Part shown: positions 49,801 to 61,800 of the stretch, piece after piece | How the letters are laid out: each line of letters starts with the position of its first letter | How positions within the stretch are numbered: position 1 is the stretch's first letter | From: Notospermus geniculatus | Lineage: Eukaryota; Nemertea; Pilidiophora; Heteronemertea; Lineidae | Assembly (NCBI GenBank): GCA_002633025.1 | Contig: NMRB01000413.1 | Location: 54,078-118,077 of the forward strand | Reading direction: 5' to 3' | Length of the DNA: 64,000 nucleotides | Program-made: the position numbers and the translations under genes | Notes under the pieces: generated by a model | Databases searched by the model: none | The model's input: the letters and a program-made list of their open reading frames with translations, nothing else | What the model was told of the DNA's origin: nothing

Positions 49801-52800
49801 CCCGTACAATATATCATGTATCTGCATTAGATGTACCTATGATACAAATTTGGTGATGATCCGTCGAATAATAAGTTAGTTATTGCACTTTTTGTCCATT
49901 TCAAATGGAGCCATCTAGTGGCTATTCAATGAACTACACTACATACATCCTGTTTGGAAACTGATGGTGAACGACTGGAGCTATTGACTTCAAACTTCAC
50001 ACATATGTGCCCCTAGGTCAGATGACCTCAGACACCAAGTTTCGGTCCGATCTGATTCCTAACTTGGCCACCAGGGGGNNNNNNNNNNNNNNNNNNNNNN
50101 NNNNNNNNNNNNNNNNNNNNNNNNNNNNNNNNNNNNNNNNNNNNNNNNNNNNNNNNNNNNNNNNNNNNNNNNNNNNNNNNNNNNNNNNNNNNNNNNNNNN
50201 NNNNNNNNNNNNNNNNNNNNNNNNNNNNNNNNNNNNNNNNNNNNNNNNNNNNNNNNNNNNNNNNNNNNNNNNNNNNNNNNNNNNNNNNNNNNNNNNNNNN
50301 NNNNNNNNNNNNNNNNNNNNNNNNNNNNNNNNNNNNNNNNNNNNNNNNNNNNNNNNNNNNNNNNNNNNNNNNNNNNNNNNNNNNNNNNNNNNNNNNNNNN
50401 NNNNNNNNNNNNNNNNNNNNNNNNNNNNNNNNNNNNNNNNNNNNNNNNNNNNNNNNNNNNNNNNNNNNNNNNNNNNNNNNNNNNNNNNNNNNNNNNNNNN
50501 CCCCTGCAGATGACCTTTATGTCCATGTGAAGTTTCGGCCCGATCGGACATCCAATATGGCCGCCAGGTGGCGTAACCCGAAAATCATCAAAGTGCTGTA
50601 ACTCAGGAACGACTTGACCCAAAGCGCTCCAATGTGCTGTGTGGGCCCCTGCAGATGACCTTTATGTGCATGTGAAGTTCCAGCCCGATCGGACATCCAA
50701 TATGGCCGCCAGGTGGCATAACCCAAAAATCATCAAAGTCTTTCCTGGGAATGACTTGACCCAGATTGCTCATAACTGATGTGTACCCTCTGTCATTAGA
50801 CTATTATGTCCAACCCAGTGAGCACATGGTCCATGGACCATTTTTCATTTTCAGCTTCAGAATGACAAGTTAGACAAATCGGAGGAAATAAAAAACCAAA
50901 TAAATTCTTTATAAATGCCTCCTTTCTGCTTCTTTCCGTCCTCGCTGCCGGGAAATAGACATACGCCAGTTGGTTTTGTTTATTTTTAGCTGTCGTGACT
51001 GCTGAAATCAAGGTCGGCGGGAATAAAAACAACTCCATTTATTTGTTTTTTTCTCAGAAGACCTCATTGGAACTTCGGCGGAAATAAAACAAACTGATTT
51101 TCCCAATTTTATTTTTTTTTCGGAATGGCATTTTGCCACGTCGGCGGGCCCGTAAACCAAAGAATAAAAAAAGTGGGGCCTTATGGATGTTTGTACCTGC
51201 AACGAGACGTCATGGTTTCTTATCCCCCAAATCTATATTAGGAAATATGTGATCAGGTTTTGTGTCTTAGGTTGCTCAGTCGAGAAGTTAATGAAATGAT
51301 TGCTGCTCACTACAGGTTCCATTTTGCCCAACTCTGTCGTCTGCCCCATCGGACTCCACTGTCCGACAGGATCTGACATGCCCAAGTCATGTGCGCCAGG
51401 AATGTACACCAACAGGACTGGTATGTGGGAATGTGATGTCTGCCCAGATGGGTAAGTTAAAATGTGGTGCTGTACCCCCTAGTTATGTGGTACGGCGTAA
51501 CCTGCCGGTCATGGATGATTTCCTTCGTGGCCTAGTGCTTGATGTGTTGGTCGCCAAGCTAGAAGTTAAGCAACGTTAAACACGGTCAGTACGTGGATTG
51601 GTGACCAGCACGTATGATATACCTGGACATGTAATGGCAGAATCATAAGGAGAATTGACTGATAATTTTTGGCCATTTCAATTTCAGGTTTTACTGCATC
51701 CCACAAAATGTCACGGCTGGTGACCCACAGTCCGGTCACAATGACTGTCCACAGCGCTATTACTGCCCGAGCGGAACTGGCCTCAACTGGAAACCGTGCC
51801 CAAAAGGAACGTACAGTGACCAAGTCAAACTGTTCAAAGTACAACAATGTACGGACTGCGACGGTGGCTACTATTGCGACAAAGAAGCCGCCACGAACGT
51901 CACCGGTTTATGCGCAGCTGGCTATTATTGTGAATCCGGCGTCGACCGCGCCAACCCCAACAACAAAAATACCAACAGTACATACCCGCCATCTTGCCCG
52001 CTGATTGGCGGACATACAGGATTCGGCGATATCTGTCCTCGTGGGTACAAGTGTCCAGTTGGAAGTGCAGCACCAGTTGGATGCGAGCCGGGGTACTATC
52101 AGGATCAAGAGGGAATGGCCACTTGTAAACTTTGTCCAGAAGGTAGGTTTCATTTTCATGTTTTCAAGTGAGGCACTTGACAATAAATTGTGCATTCAGA
52201 TTGATGCATTTGACATGAAAGCATGAACAGCAGAGCTCATTTTGAACCAACAAGGGTTAAAAATGCTAGGCCTTCGGTCCCTTCTTTCTCTGAACTGAAG
52301 GGAAGTGACTGGAAGCCTTGCTCTGAGCTTTCTCTTCTTTTCCCAGGCTACTTCTGTCTCGCAAACTCAACAGACTACGCCGACAAGATCTGCCCAAGTG
52401 GGCACTACTGCCCGGCAGGTACAACCCGAGGCGACGAGAACCCCTGCTCCAGTGGGACGTTCAACCCTCTTACTGGTCAGACGAACGAGACCTCGTGCAA
52501 GGCATGTACTGGTGGATCATACTGCCAGGGTAACGGATTGAGTGCAGTGACGGGCAACTGCAGGTATGTTCATGGAAACAACAATAGGCTTATTCTTCAG
52601 GGTGTGTTCCCATTTTGCCTGCTCCACTTCACCTACCCATTTTAGCCGTAACCATCTTTAACTCATATCTTGTCCCCATTTCAGCGCTGGATGGTACTGC
52701 ACCAGTGGCGCCACCCAGATGATGCCAAGCAACCCACCAGAGGGTGGTAAATGCCAAGAGGGTTACTACTGTCCAGCCGGTAGTCCTGCCCAAGTTCCGT

Positions 52801-55800
52801 GCGATGAAGGCTCCTACTGCGCCACAAAGGGTCTCGCTTTACCCACAAGTCCTTGCAACCAAGGTATTCTTCCGTTAATACTCCTCGTCTTAAAGGGGTT
52901 CACCTCCCCATGAATTTGTTAATCTCGATCCATTCCTGGTTTCAGAAAGATAAATATTCAACCTTTCCTCTATTTCAGGGTATTACTGCTCCCTAAGGGC
53001 AACTCGTCACAGTCCAACCGACAACATCACTGGTAACATCTGTCCACGCGGTCACTACTGCCCCGCTGGCAGTAAGACCGGAACACCCTGTCCAATGGGT
53101 TACTACCTGGATACAGAGGGAAACAGCATTCTAAGCAGCTGTAAGATCTGTGATAATGGCTCGTATTGTGATGTGGAAGGGCTGCCGAAACCAAGTGGAC
53201 CCTGCGAACCAGGTTTCTATTGCCCGTCTGGACAGTTCTCCGCGACTCCTGCCAACTTCACCTGCCCTGAGGGTCACAAATGTATCGGAGGGTTAGGACA
53301 CCCTGAACCATGCCCATCAGGGTATTACCAGGTGAGATATCCTTTACTTCATTCTGATATCAAACCGCTCACTTCAATTTGTCACCAGTCCGTCCCTGTC
53401 CTTTCAAGATACCCTTGGTTGCAAAATATGTCCAGCTGCCCACTACTGCAACGTATCTCACCACGTTACCCTTCTTTTCAGGATACCAAGGGCAGCTCGG
53501 ACTGCAAGACATGTCCAGCTGGCCATTACTGCAACGCCACCTTTGGCCCAGTCGTGTTATACAACTCCTACATCTGCCCCGAGGGCTACTATTGTCCAAA
53601 CGGTACAACGTACGCCGAGGAGTTCCCATGCCCACGGGGAACTTTCAATAACAGGACTGGTTTACAGACGGTCACGGACTGTACCCCCTGCATTGGTGGA
53701 ATGGCGTGCGACGTCGAAGGGTTGGCTGATCCTATCCGCCCATGCGCCCCTGGTTACTATTGTCGAGAAGGTGCGAACATGACCACGCCAACCTTGGGGG
53801 CAGCTTTGGCGGATATCTGCCCAGCTGGGTTTTATTGCCCAGAAAACACGGCCAGCCCGATCGGTTGTCCGGAAGGAAGCTACAGCCCGAATCTTGGACT
53901 TCAGAAGGAGGCAGACTGCATCAATTGTACTGGAGGATACTTCTGTAACGAGACTGCCCTGACTGCGGTTAGCGGTGCCTGCATCCCGGGCTATTACTGT
54001 CCTGTAGGCTCTAAGAGAGCAGACGCCGTCATCTGCCCTGAGGGCTTCTACTGTCCAGGAGTAACCCAAGACCCTGTCCCCTGCCCCAACGGAACTTTCT
54101 CCAACACAACTGGTCTGTCGTCTGCTGGGCAGTGTGAGTCGTGCACGCCTGGCATGTATTGCAAAGATACTGGCCTAGTCGCACCAACGGGACCTTGTTT
54201 ACCTGGTAAGTTGTCTCTAAATCGTATTTTCCTATAATGATACAAATCACTTGCGGCAGGACACATAAGGAACTGGTCATCTATTTCGTTTTTCCAGGCT
54301 TCTATTGTCCACTTGGGTCTCACCTCACCAAGCAAGAAATCTGCCCCATCGGCAAGCACTGCCCTCTCCAGTCGGCAACGCCACAACCGTGCCTTGCCGG
54401 GTTCTACACATCAACAACCGGTCAAAGTATCTGCCAGGTGTGTCCAGAGGGATACTACTGCGTACCAAATCTCGTGACAGCTGGAGATCTTGCAACGACG
54501 CATATCGCCTGTCCTGAAGGGTTCTACTGTCCAAATGGAACCGGTTACGATTGGAAATCCTGCCCGGCTGGTACCTATAGCAACGTGACTGGTTTGGCTT
54601 CAGCCGAGGAGTGCACTGCTTGTGACGGTGGAAAGTACTGCCAAGGTAAGAGAATTGAAGTCTTACGGTGCCTCCTCTTACGGAACTCTCAGTACAGTAC
54701 GTTGCACAATTGACCTCCCTTCCGCGGCGCGCACCACCCGCGTACCACATGCAGCGTCATTCTCGTACCATCCTCGTATCTTCCTAGGATGTGGCGCGGC
54801 GTCATGGAAGGCATGCAGTGAAGACGTAACGTCATTCACCCGACGTCACGCAACAGAGACGCGTGACGTACCCGTACCATCCGCGATGAACTGAAGGTTA
54901 CCTTCCGCGCCACGTCCTAGGAAGGTACGCGGATTCTGGGAGGTCAATTGTGCAACGTACTGTAGCCCCAGCCATATCAAAATACGTGGACCCGAAGGTT
55001 TCACATTGAAATTTGTGTGGCAGCATTAAACTCGGAAGAACAGGGCAGGCCCTTCTGCACTTGTCTTAATCTGAAGCTCTTTTTGGATTGCATTGCTTTG
55101 CATTCTATTCCGTTGTCTTTTCAGGTGTGAACCTGACCACCCCAACTGGTGATTGCCTCCCTGGATACTATTGTGTGTCCGGCGCCGACCGCCCAAATCC
55201 AGTTATGCTGAATTCATCTCAGTGTCCCATTGGTACTATCCACCCAATCATTGGCCACGTCTGCCCTACCGGTCATTATTGTCCCGCTGGTACGCAGTAC
55301 CCGATACCTTGTCCCGCCGGGAAGTACCAGAGCCAGGAGAATCGGGACACCTGTACAAGCTGTCCTGAGGGATACTACTGCTACAGAAACACATCGGACT
55401 ACTCCGCCTTCCCCTGCCCAGCTGGATACTACTGCGGGCTTGAGACACCGGATCCGCATCATACACCTTGCGTACCGGGAACGTTCAACAACTTGACTCT
55501 GCAGAAGAGTAATGCCTCCTGCCTGGCATGTCTGCCTGGAAGTTACTGTGCAGGTTATGGTAATGCTGCACCGACAGCTCAGTGTGATGCTGGGTGGTTC
55601 TGTACAGGTGGCGCTAGTGCTGCTCGGGTAAGAACTTTCTCTTTTGTGGTGGAAAATCTTGGTTGAAATGTACCAAGTCTGTTGTGCAAAACTTCGAACA
55701 AGTCCTACTAGGATTCAACTTTGAGAAGGTTCACGGAGGATATCCCATATTGCCAACAAGATTATTCACAAGATCGTGAGAGAAGTTGGATAAATGACCC

Positions 55801-58800
55801 AATGGTACAACCACACAGCTTTGTCCAAACTAGGCCCGTGACCATTGCAACTTTGTCAAAGCAAGCCTTCCTAATTAGTGCCCTCTTCCCATGATTTTCA
55901 GCCTTCCAGCAACGCAACTGGAGGAGAATGTGAGATTGGTACCTACTGCCCGGCTGGCTCTGTCGCCCCCATCGACTGCACACCAGGAAAATACTGCAAC
56001 AAATCTGGCCTGGCTGCCCCGGTGGGTGATTGTGACGCCGGCTACTACTGTCCAGCAGCATCAGTCCATCCACGCCAGGTGATCTGCCCGCTGGGTCATT
56101 ACTGCGTCGCTGGTAGTGCCTTGCCCGACCCCTGTAGGAATGGAACGTATGGATACCGACAAGGTTTGATCTTGGAAGGCGAATGTACCCCATGTGATGC
56201 TGGGTACTACTGTAATGGTACTGGGGAGAGTTCGGTGTCAGGCGAATGCCAGGCAGGGTACTATTGCCCACCGGGTCAGACCACACCCACGCCGTATAGC
56301 TACCTCTGTCCGACTGGCCACTATTGTCTCGTAGCTAGTGGAACCCCAACACGATGCCCGAGTGGTACTTACCAAAATGTTGTGGGACAAGACAGCTGCA
56401 AGGCCTGCCCGGAAGGTAAGATCCAAATTGAGAACGTGTCGAAGTTGTTAGTGTCGAAACCTTATTCTGCTCCTTCCTTACCTGTTCTATGAAAAGTTGA
56501 GTGGCTGTTGATGAGGTAAAAGACAAGAATGTGACGTCCCTCTTTCCTCCAAGATGCAACTTTGCTGAATTTTCCTCTTCTCTCTAAGGTTACTACTGTG
56601 ACAACACCATCGCTCCCATCAGCAGCTTGGCAGGCTACTCCTGCCCTACTGGATACTATTGCCCCAACGGCACCAAACGTGCCAACCAGTATCCGTGTCC
56701 TAGTGGCACCTTCAACAACAAGACTCATCAGATACAGGAGGAAGACTGCCAGGCTTGTTTGCCGAAATATTACTGTCAGACGACAGGGCTCTCGGATCCT
56801 GAAGGACTCTGCTATGCTGGGTGAGTTTCTGGAGTAGGGCACTGCGTGAATTCAGCATCTAAATCCATATCTTGAAGAAATCTCTTCATCAAAGAACTTT
56901 TGTTGAGGCCAGTCAGTTGACTTGTGTGGGGCTTGGCAAGAGCAGATGACATCACCTGCTGATGGAATATGTTGTCGTCTGCTTAGAATTTCTTGAAAAG
57001 TTTACATTTTTTCGGAAAAAAATTTGAATGAATATTGGCCTTCTTTCCTTGTTGCAGCTACTACTGCAATGGCAGCAACACGGTCCCCAACCCTGCCAGT
57101 TACATCTGCCCTGCTGGTAGCTACTGTCCTCTTGGAAGTCACATGCCGATCCCGTGCCCCAGTGGCACCATGACCTTTGGCCTTGGCAACAAGAACCTTA
57201 CCGATTGTGAGCCCTGTAAACCTGGGAACTACTGCACGCCAGCTGCTTCAGCCAATGGTGAGTATTCTTCATAGCATACCAAGCACGTATTAGTGGACAT
57301 TTTGAGTTCGTTAGGCCTATGGTGGCCGCTTTGGGCTTTCATTCCGTTTATAGCCTACTGGTGGAGGTGCATGAACCCCTTGGTGAAATATTTCATTGAA
57401 TCTTACCGTCTGCTTTGCTGTGTTCCAGGTTACAGTCTGCGGTGTGCGGCTGGATTCATCTGCCTGGCCGGCTCCAGCGTCGCCAAGCCAACCGATGGCA
57501 TCATGGGATACATTTGCCCGGCTGGCCACTACTGCCCAGCGGGTGCTGTCATCCAGAGACCATGTGCCAAAGGGACTTACGCCCCATCACGTGGTCTTGG
57601 GGCATGTCTACCCTGCCCAGCTGGTGAGGCATGTCCAGATGAGGGTATGAATTCAACGCTGCCGTGTCCTGCTGGATATTACTGTCCGAACGCGACCGCA
57701 GATAATGGAACACCTTGCCCAGTCGGTAAGTTAAGGTGTCCGAATTTCAAGGTTCAGCCCTATTCTTTCCACAACAGAGAAGAGCCTAGCTGTCTTTATA
57801 TAAATTCTTAATCGAAATATTAACTCATGCTTATTTGTTTTCCAGGGACCTTCAACCCAACAACTGGTTTGGCCGAGGCGAGCGAGTGTTCGCCTTGCTC
57901 ACCCGGCTATTTCTGCAATGCGACCGGACTTGTAGCACCTGCTGGTCCATGTAGCGCTGGTTATCTATGCGTGGCTGGTGCAGCAGTCTCTGGACCAAAT
58001 GATGGGGTGAATGGACCATGTCCTAAGGGTCATTATTGTCTGGAAGGTGAGTCTAGCCAGATTGGAGTTCATGACTTGAAACTGAGTGGAACCTTGAATT
58101 TACATCTCTCAGTAAGTCTTTGCAAATAAGCCTATGTTGTATTTGACCGTCCTTGAATTTGCTGCAAATTTTCTTGAAAAAAATTTTGAAGAAAGTTAAA
58201 ATGCGGAAATTTCTTAGTGAAAGCTGATCTTGAATGTTGTTTCTTCTCTTAGGATGCACCAACGCCACCGTCTGTCCGCCAGGTACCCTGCGAAATGCAG
58301 TCGGAGGTCAGAATGAGTCCGACTGCTTCCCTTGCACGGCTGGTTACGCCTGTAATGGTGAAGCCCTCATCAATCCAACTGGGATCTGTCTGGAAAGATT
58401 TTACTGTCCTGACACCGCCAAGATCACGTCGAATCAGCCGAGCAGCCATCCGTGTCCTCCGGGCCACTACTGCTTGAATAAGACTGCGCTACCCTTCCCC
58501 TGCCCTCCAGGTATGTTGACAAATACCGTTGACTATCGTATGTGACCCGATCTAGCAAGGTAGGCACATGTCACCACTGAGGAAAGGGTTAATGGCCTTA
58601 CAACACAATAGCTGAAATGTACGTCCCTGTAGGTTGACAAAAGTAGTGGACAGCAGTGATAATAGTTGAGTAAACTGATGACCAATGATGATCACCTGCG
58701 ACAAGCGCCTGCTTTTGCCGGAGTGGGTCACATTGGTCCAGCTCATTTAATACCAAATTTGAGCAGACGGCAGATGACATTTTCTGTGAGCAGACGACAT

Positions 58801-61800
58801 TCTGTGAGCAGACGTCATCTTCTCTCAGCAGACGTCACTTCCTTTCAACACAAACTTGTATGGTATTGATGAAAATTCAAAATATTTCCAGGAACTTACC
58901 AACCAAATACTGGATCCAACTCCTGCGAGCCATGTCCATCTGGATTCTACTGCATGAGTAACACAACCGTTCCATTCGAGTGTCCGCCATACTCATACTG
59001 TCCAAACAGCACGGCTGACCCCATAAGGTGCCCCAACGGAACATTCACGTACAGCAATACGACAGGATTGGAGTCAGCAACACAGTGTTCAGCATGTGTG
59101 ACAGGTTGGTGACACTTAAAGGGATACTTCATTAGCAGTTTTGTAAACTATCCGTGTGGAATTTTACATAACACGTTGTCATGGATGAGATATTCTGACA
59201 TCTGCTCTGTTTTCAGGGTCCTACTGTGCCGGTGGCATCATCGCCGGCAAGTGCTCTCCCGGCCACTGGTGCAAACAAGGAAGCTCTGTACCCAACCCCG
59301 CCATCTTGAATAACACAAAAATCGGCAGTCTCTGCCCACGGGGGTACTACTGCCCCGAAGGAACTATAGCTCCAGAAACATGTAGCGTCGGAAAAGTCAT
59401 TGATATCGAGGGCGCTGCGTCCGAAGCTGAGTGTGACTTCTGTCCGGCTGGACGTATCTGCCCGGTTGGTGCGGTTGTACCGGAAATGTGTTACCCTGGT
59501 TGGTACTGCCCGTTCAACATGACGCGTCAACCGTGTCCAGTGCGGACTTTCAACGCTTTGGAAGGAGCTGAGAATATCACATGGTGTAAGCCGTGCACAG
59601 CCGGATACTGGTGTAATATGGAGGGGATGAGTAACGTCACCATCAGTCCGTGTCCGCCGGGATACTATTGTACAGTGGCGACGTACGGACCAGAACCATG
59701 TCCAGCTGGAACGTACAGGTAAGTTCAGCTCGTAGGTGCAAAACGCTCTCTGATACTTCACTTCTGACTGGAGATATAGGGTGTGTTTTGGTTGACAAAG
59801 CCCAGATCCTAGTGACAGCACCCAATATGTCGGCCCAACACGGGCCGATATTGGCCCAATGTCTTTGCTGTCGGGCCGAGGTCATTTGCTGGCTGGGAAG
59901 AGTCCTCTTTTCATTTTTGGTGACTTCTCTGACACTGTGATATCAGAGTGACCGGGAACAACTCGACTCGTAACGGACGTCCACTTGTGTTAGTATCACT
60001 CCTCCTCTCATTGCCTTCTTCATTTCCAGAGACATAATCGCCGCCGGAAGTGTTGCTGATTGTTTCGACTGCCCCGCAGGTTACTACTGTCCAGACTCCA
60101 ACGGCACAGTTGCAGGAACGCAATGTGACGAAGGATACTTCTGTCCGCCTGGGTCGCAAAACCAGACGATATGCCAACCTGGGTACTACTGCAACCGGTC
60201 AATGACCCAGGAGCCATGCCCATGTGGATATTATTGCCCAGAGAAATCGGCCTACCCGTTGCCGTGCCCAAAAGGACATTACTGCGGTGGAAATGATGGC
60301 TGTAATAGTACTGGTGCTGGTGAGTTTTTCCGGCCAATGGCTGCCATTGTTTCAGTCGTCCAATGGTGGCCATTGTTTCAGGCCTCCAACCTGAATCTAT
60401 CCAATAATTGGCCCAACTGAAGTGTCCAAGATTTTGACTCATATATTTGTCCTGTCATCTTCATTCTAGGCACGATAGTTCCCATGAAATGTCCCCTCGG
60501 CTACAAGCAGTTCGACAGCTCACCCCAACACACCTTCAATGATACATGCGAACCATGCCAAGCTGGTTACTATGGTAACCACCCGGACCGTGCAGCATGT
60601 CTTCCATGTCGCCCTGGAGTCGTCTGCAAAGATTTGGCGACGACTGACTTGCCGTCTGCCAACAGCAGCGCCAACTTTGGGGTGAACGCCACGAATTCAT
60701 ACCCTTGTCCACCTGGTGAGTGCCTCTTCATTTGCTTTGAGGAATATCGCAGTTTATGCATTCAGTTCGACTTCGTAAAAGAAGTTCTGTTTTCTTTTCA
60801 CCAGTCATCGCATCCTGATCCTTTCTTGCAGGTTACTACTGCCCCGAGGCCAGTGCGTTACCCACCCCCTGCCCAGGTGGTACCTACAACCCCTACAGTG
60901 CCATGGGTAACATCAGTGACTGTTTATCCTGCCCAGTCGACACTTTTAATAACTTGTTAGCCCAGACTGGATGCTTCCCGTGTGGTGGTGAGGCAGAACA
61001 GCCAGCGACTGGGCAGACGGCGTGTGTCTGTACTGGCGCTGGCCGGGACTTCCAGGTGAGACCCCTTCCAACTTCAGCACCTCAGAGTGGAAGACTCCCA
61101 CTCTGAGACCACCACTGGTTAGCTGTCCTAGAACGTCACTAGGATCACTTCCCTGGAGGTAGCACTGTCTCACCCCAACCTGATTTTGACATCTTCCTAT
61201 GGTCCTCTTTTTCAGCCAAGTGATCGCACCTGCCCATGTCGTGCTGGGTTCCAGGTTATGGACAATAGGGACGAGGATTGCGTAAAGATCATCTATGATC
61301 TTTGTGAGGAGGGGAAGACGAGGACTCAAGATGGCCGCTGTCTGGATCCAGCAGAGTGGGAGACTTACTGTCAGTCACAGGTAGGCCTACTTTCATGCCA
61401 ATATTATGCCTTGTGTTATCGCCGTCTGTTCCGCAGTTTCAGTTGTGATCAAATGACCTGTCAAAATCACCGACAAAATTAGATCCCTTGATATTGTTCT
61501 TTAGGTGTGTAATTCTGCCGATGACTACCTTGGCTACGACAAACTGCTTGGGATCTGTACGTGTAAGACAGAGGACTTGGAAGAAGTGTGTAACCTTGAG
61601 TGTCGCAAGGCCCAGGAAGACCGTATTCAGATGGTCTGCCCGGAGGAACCGGACGAGCCTTACATGAAGATTTTGGATGACTCTGGAAATGTCTTTGTAA
61701 GTTTTCAAGGCACTGCTCAACAGTTTTTCTTTAGGAAGGTGGCTACAAAGTTACAAAGTCACCAATGTTGGTGTCCTTATGACTTACCCTGAGACCTATG

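Noticed and set aside
50007-50622. Open frames of 168-187 residues on both strands
   Set aside because: They run through the second N gap and lie in non-coding tandem repeats.
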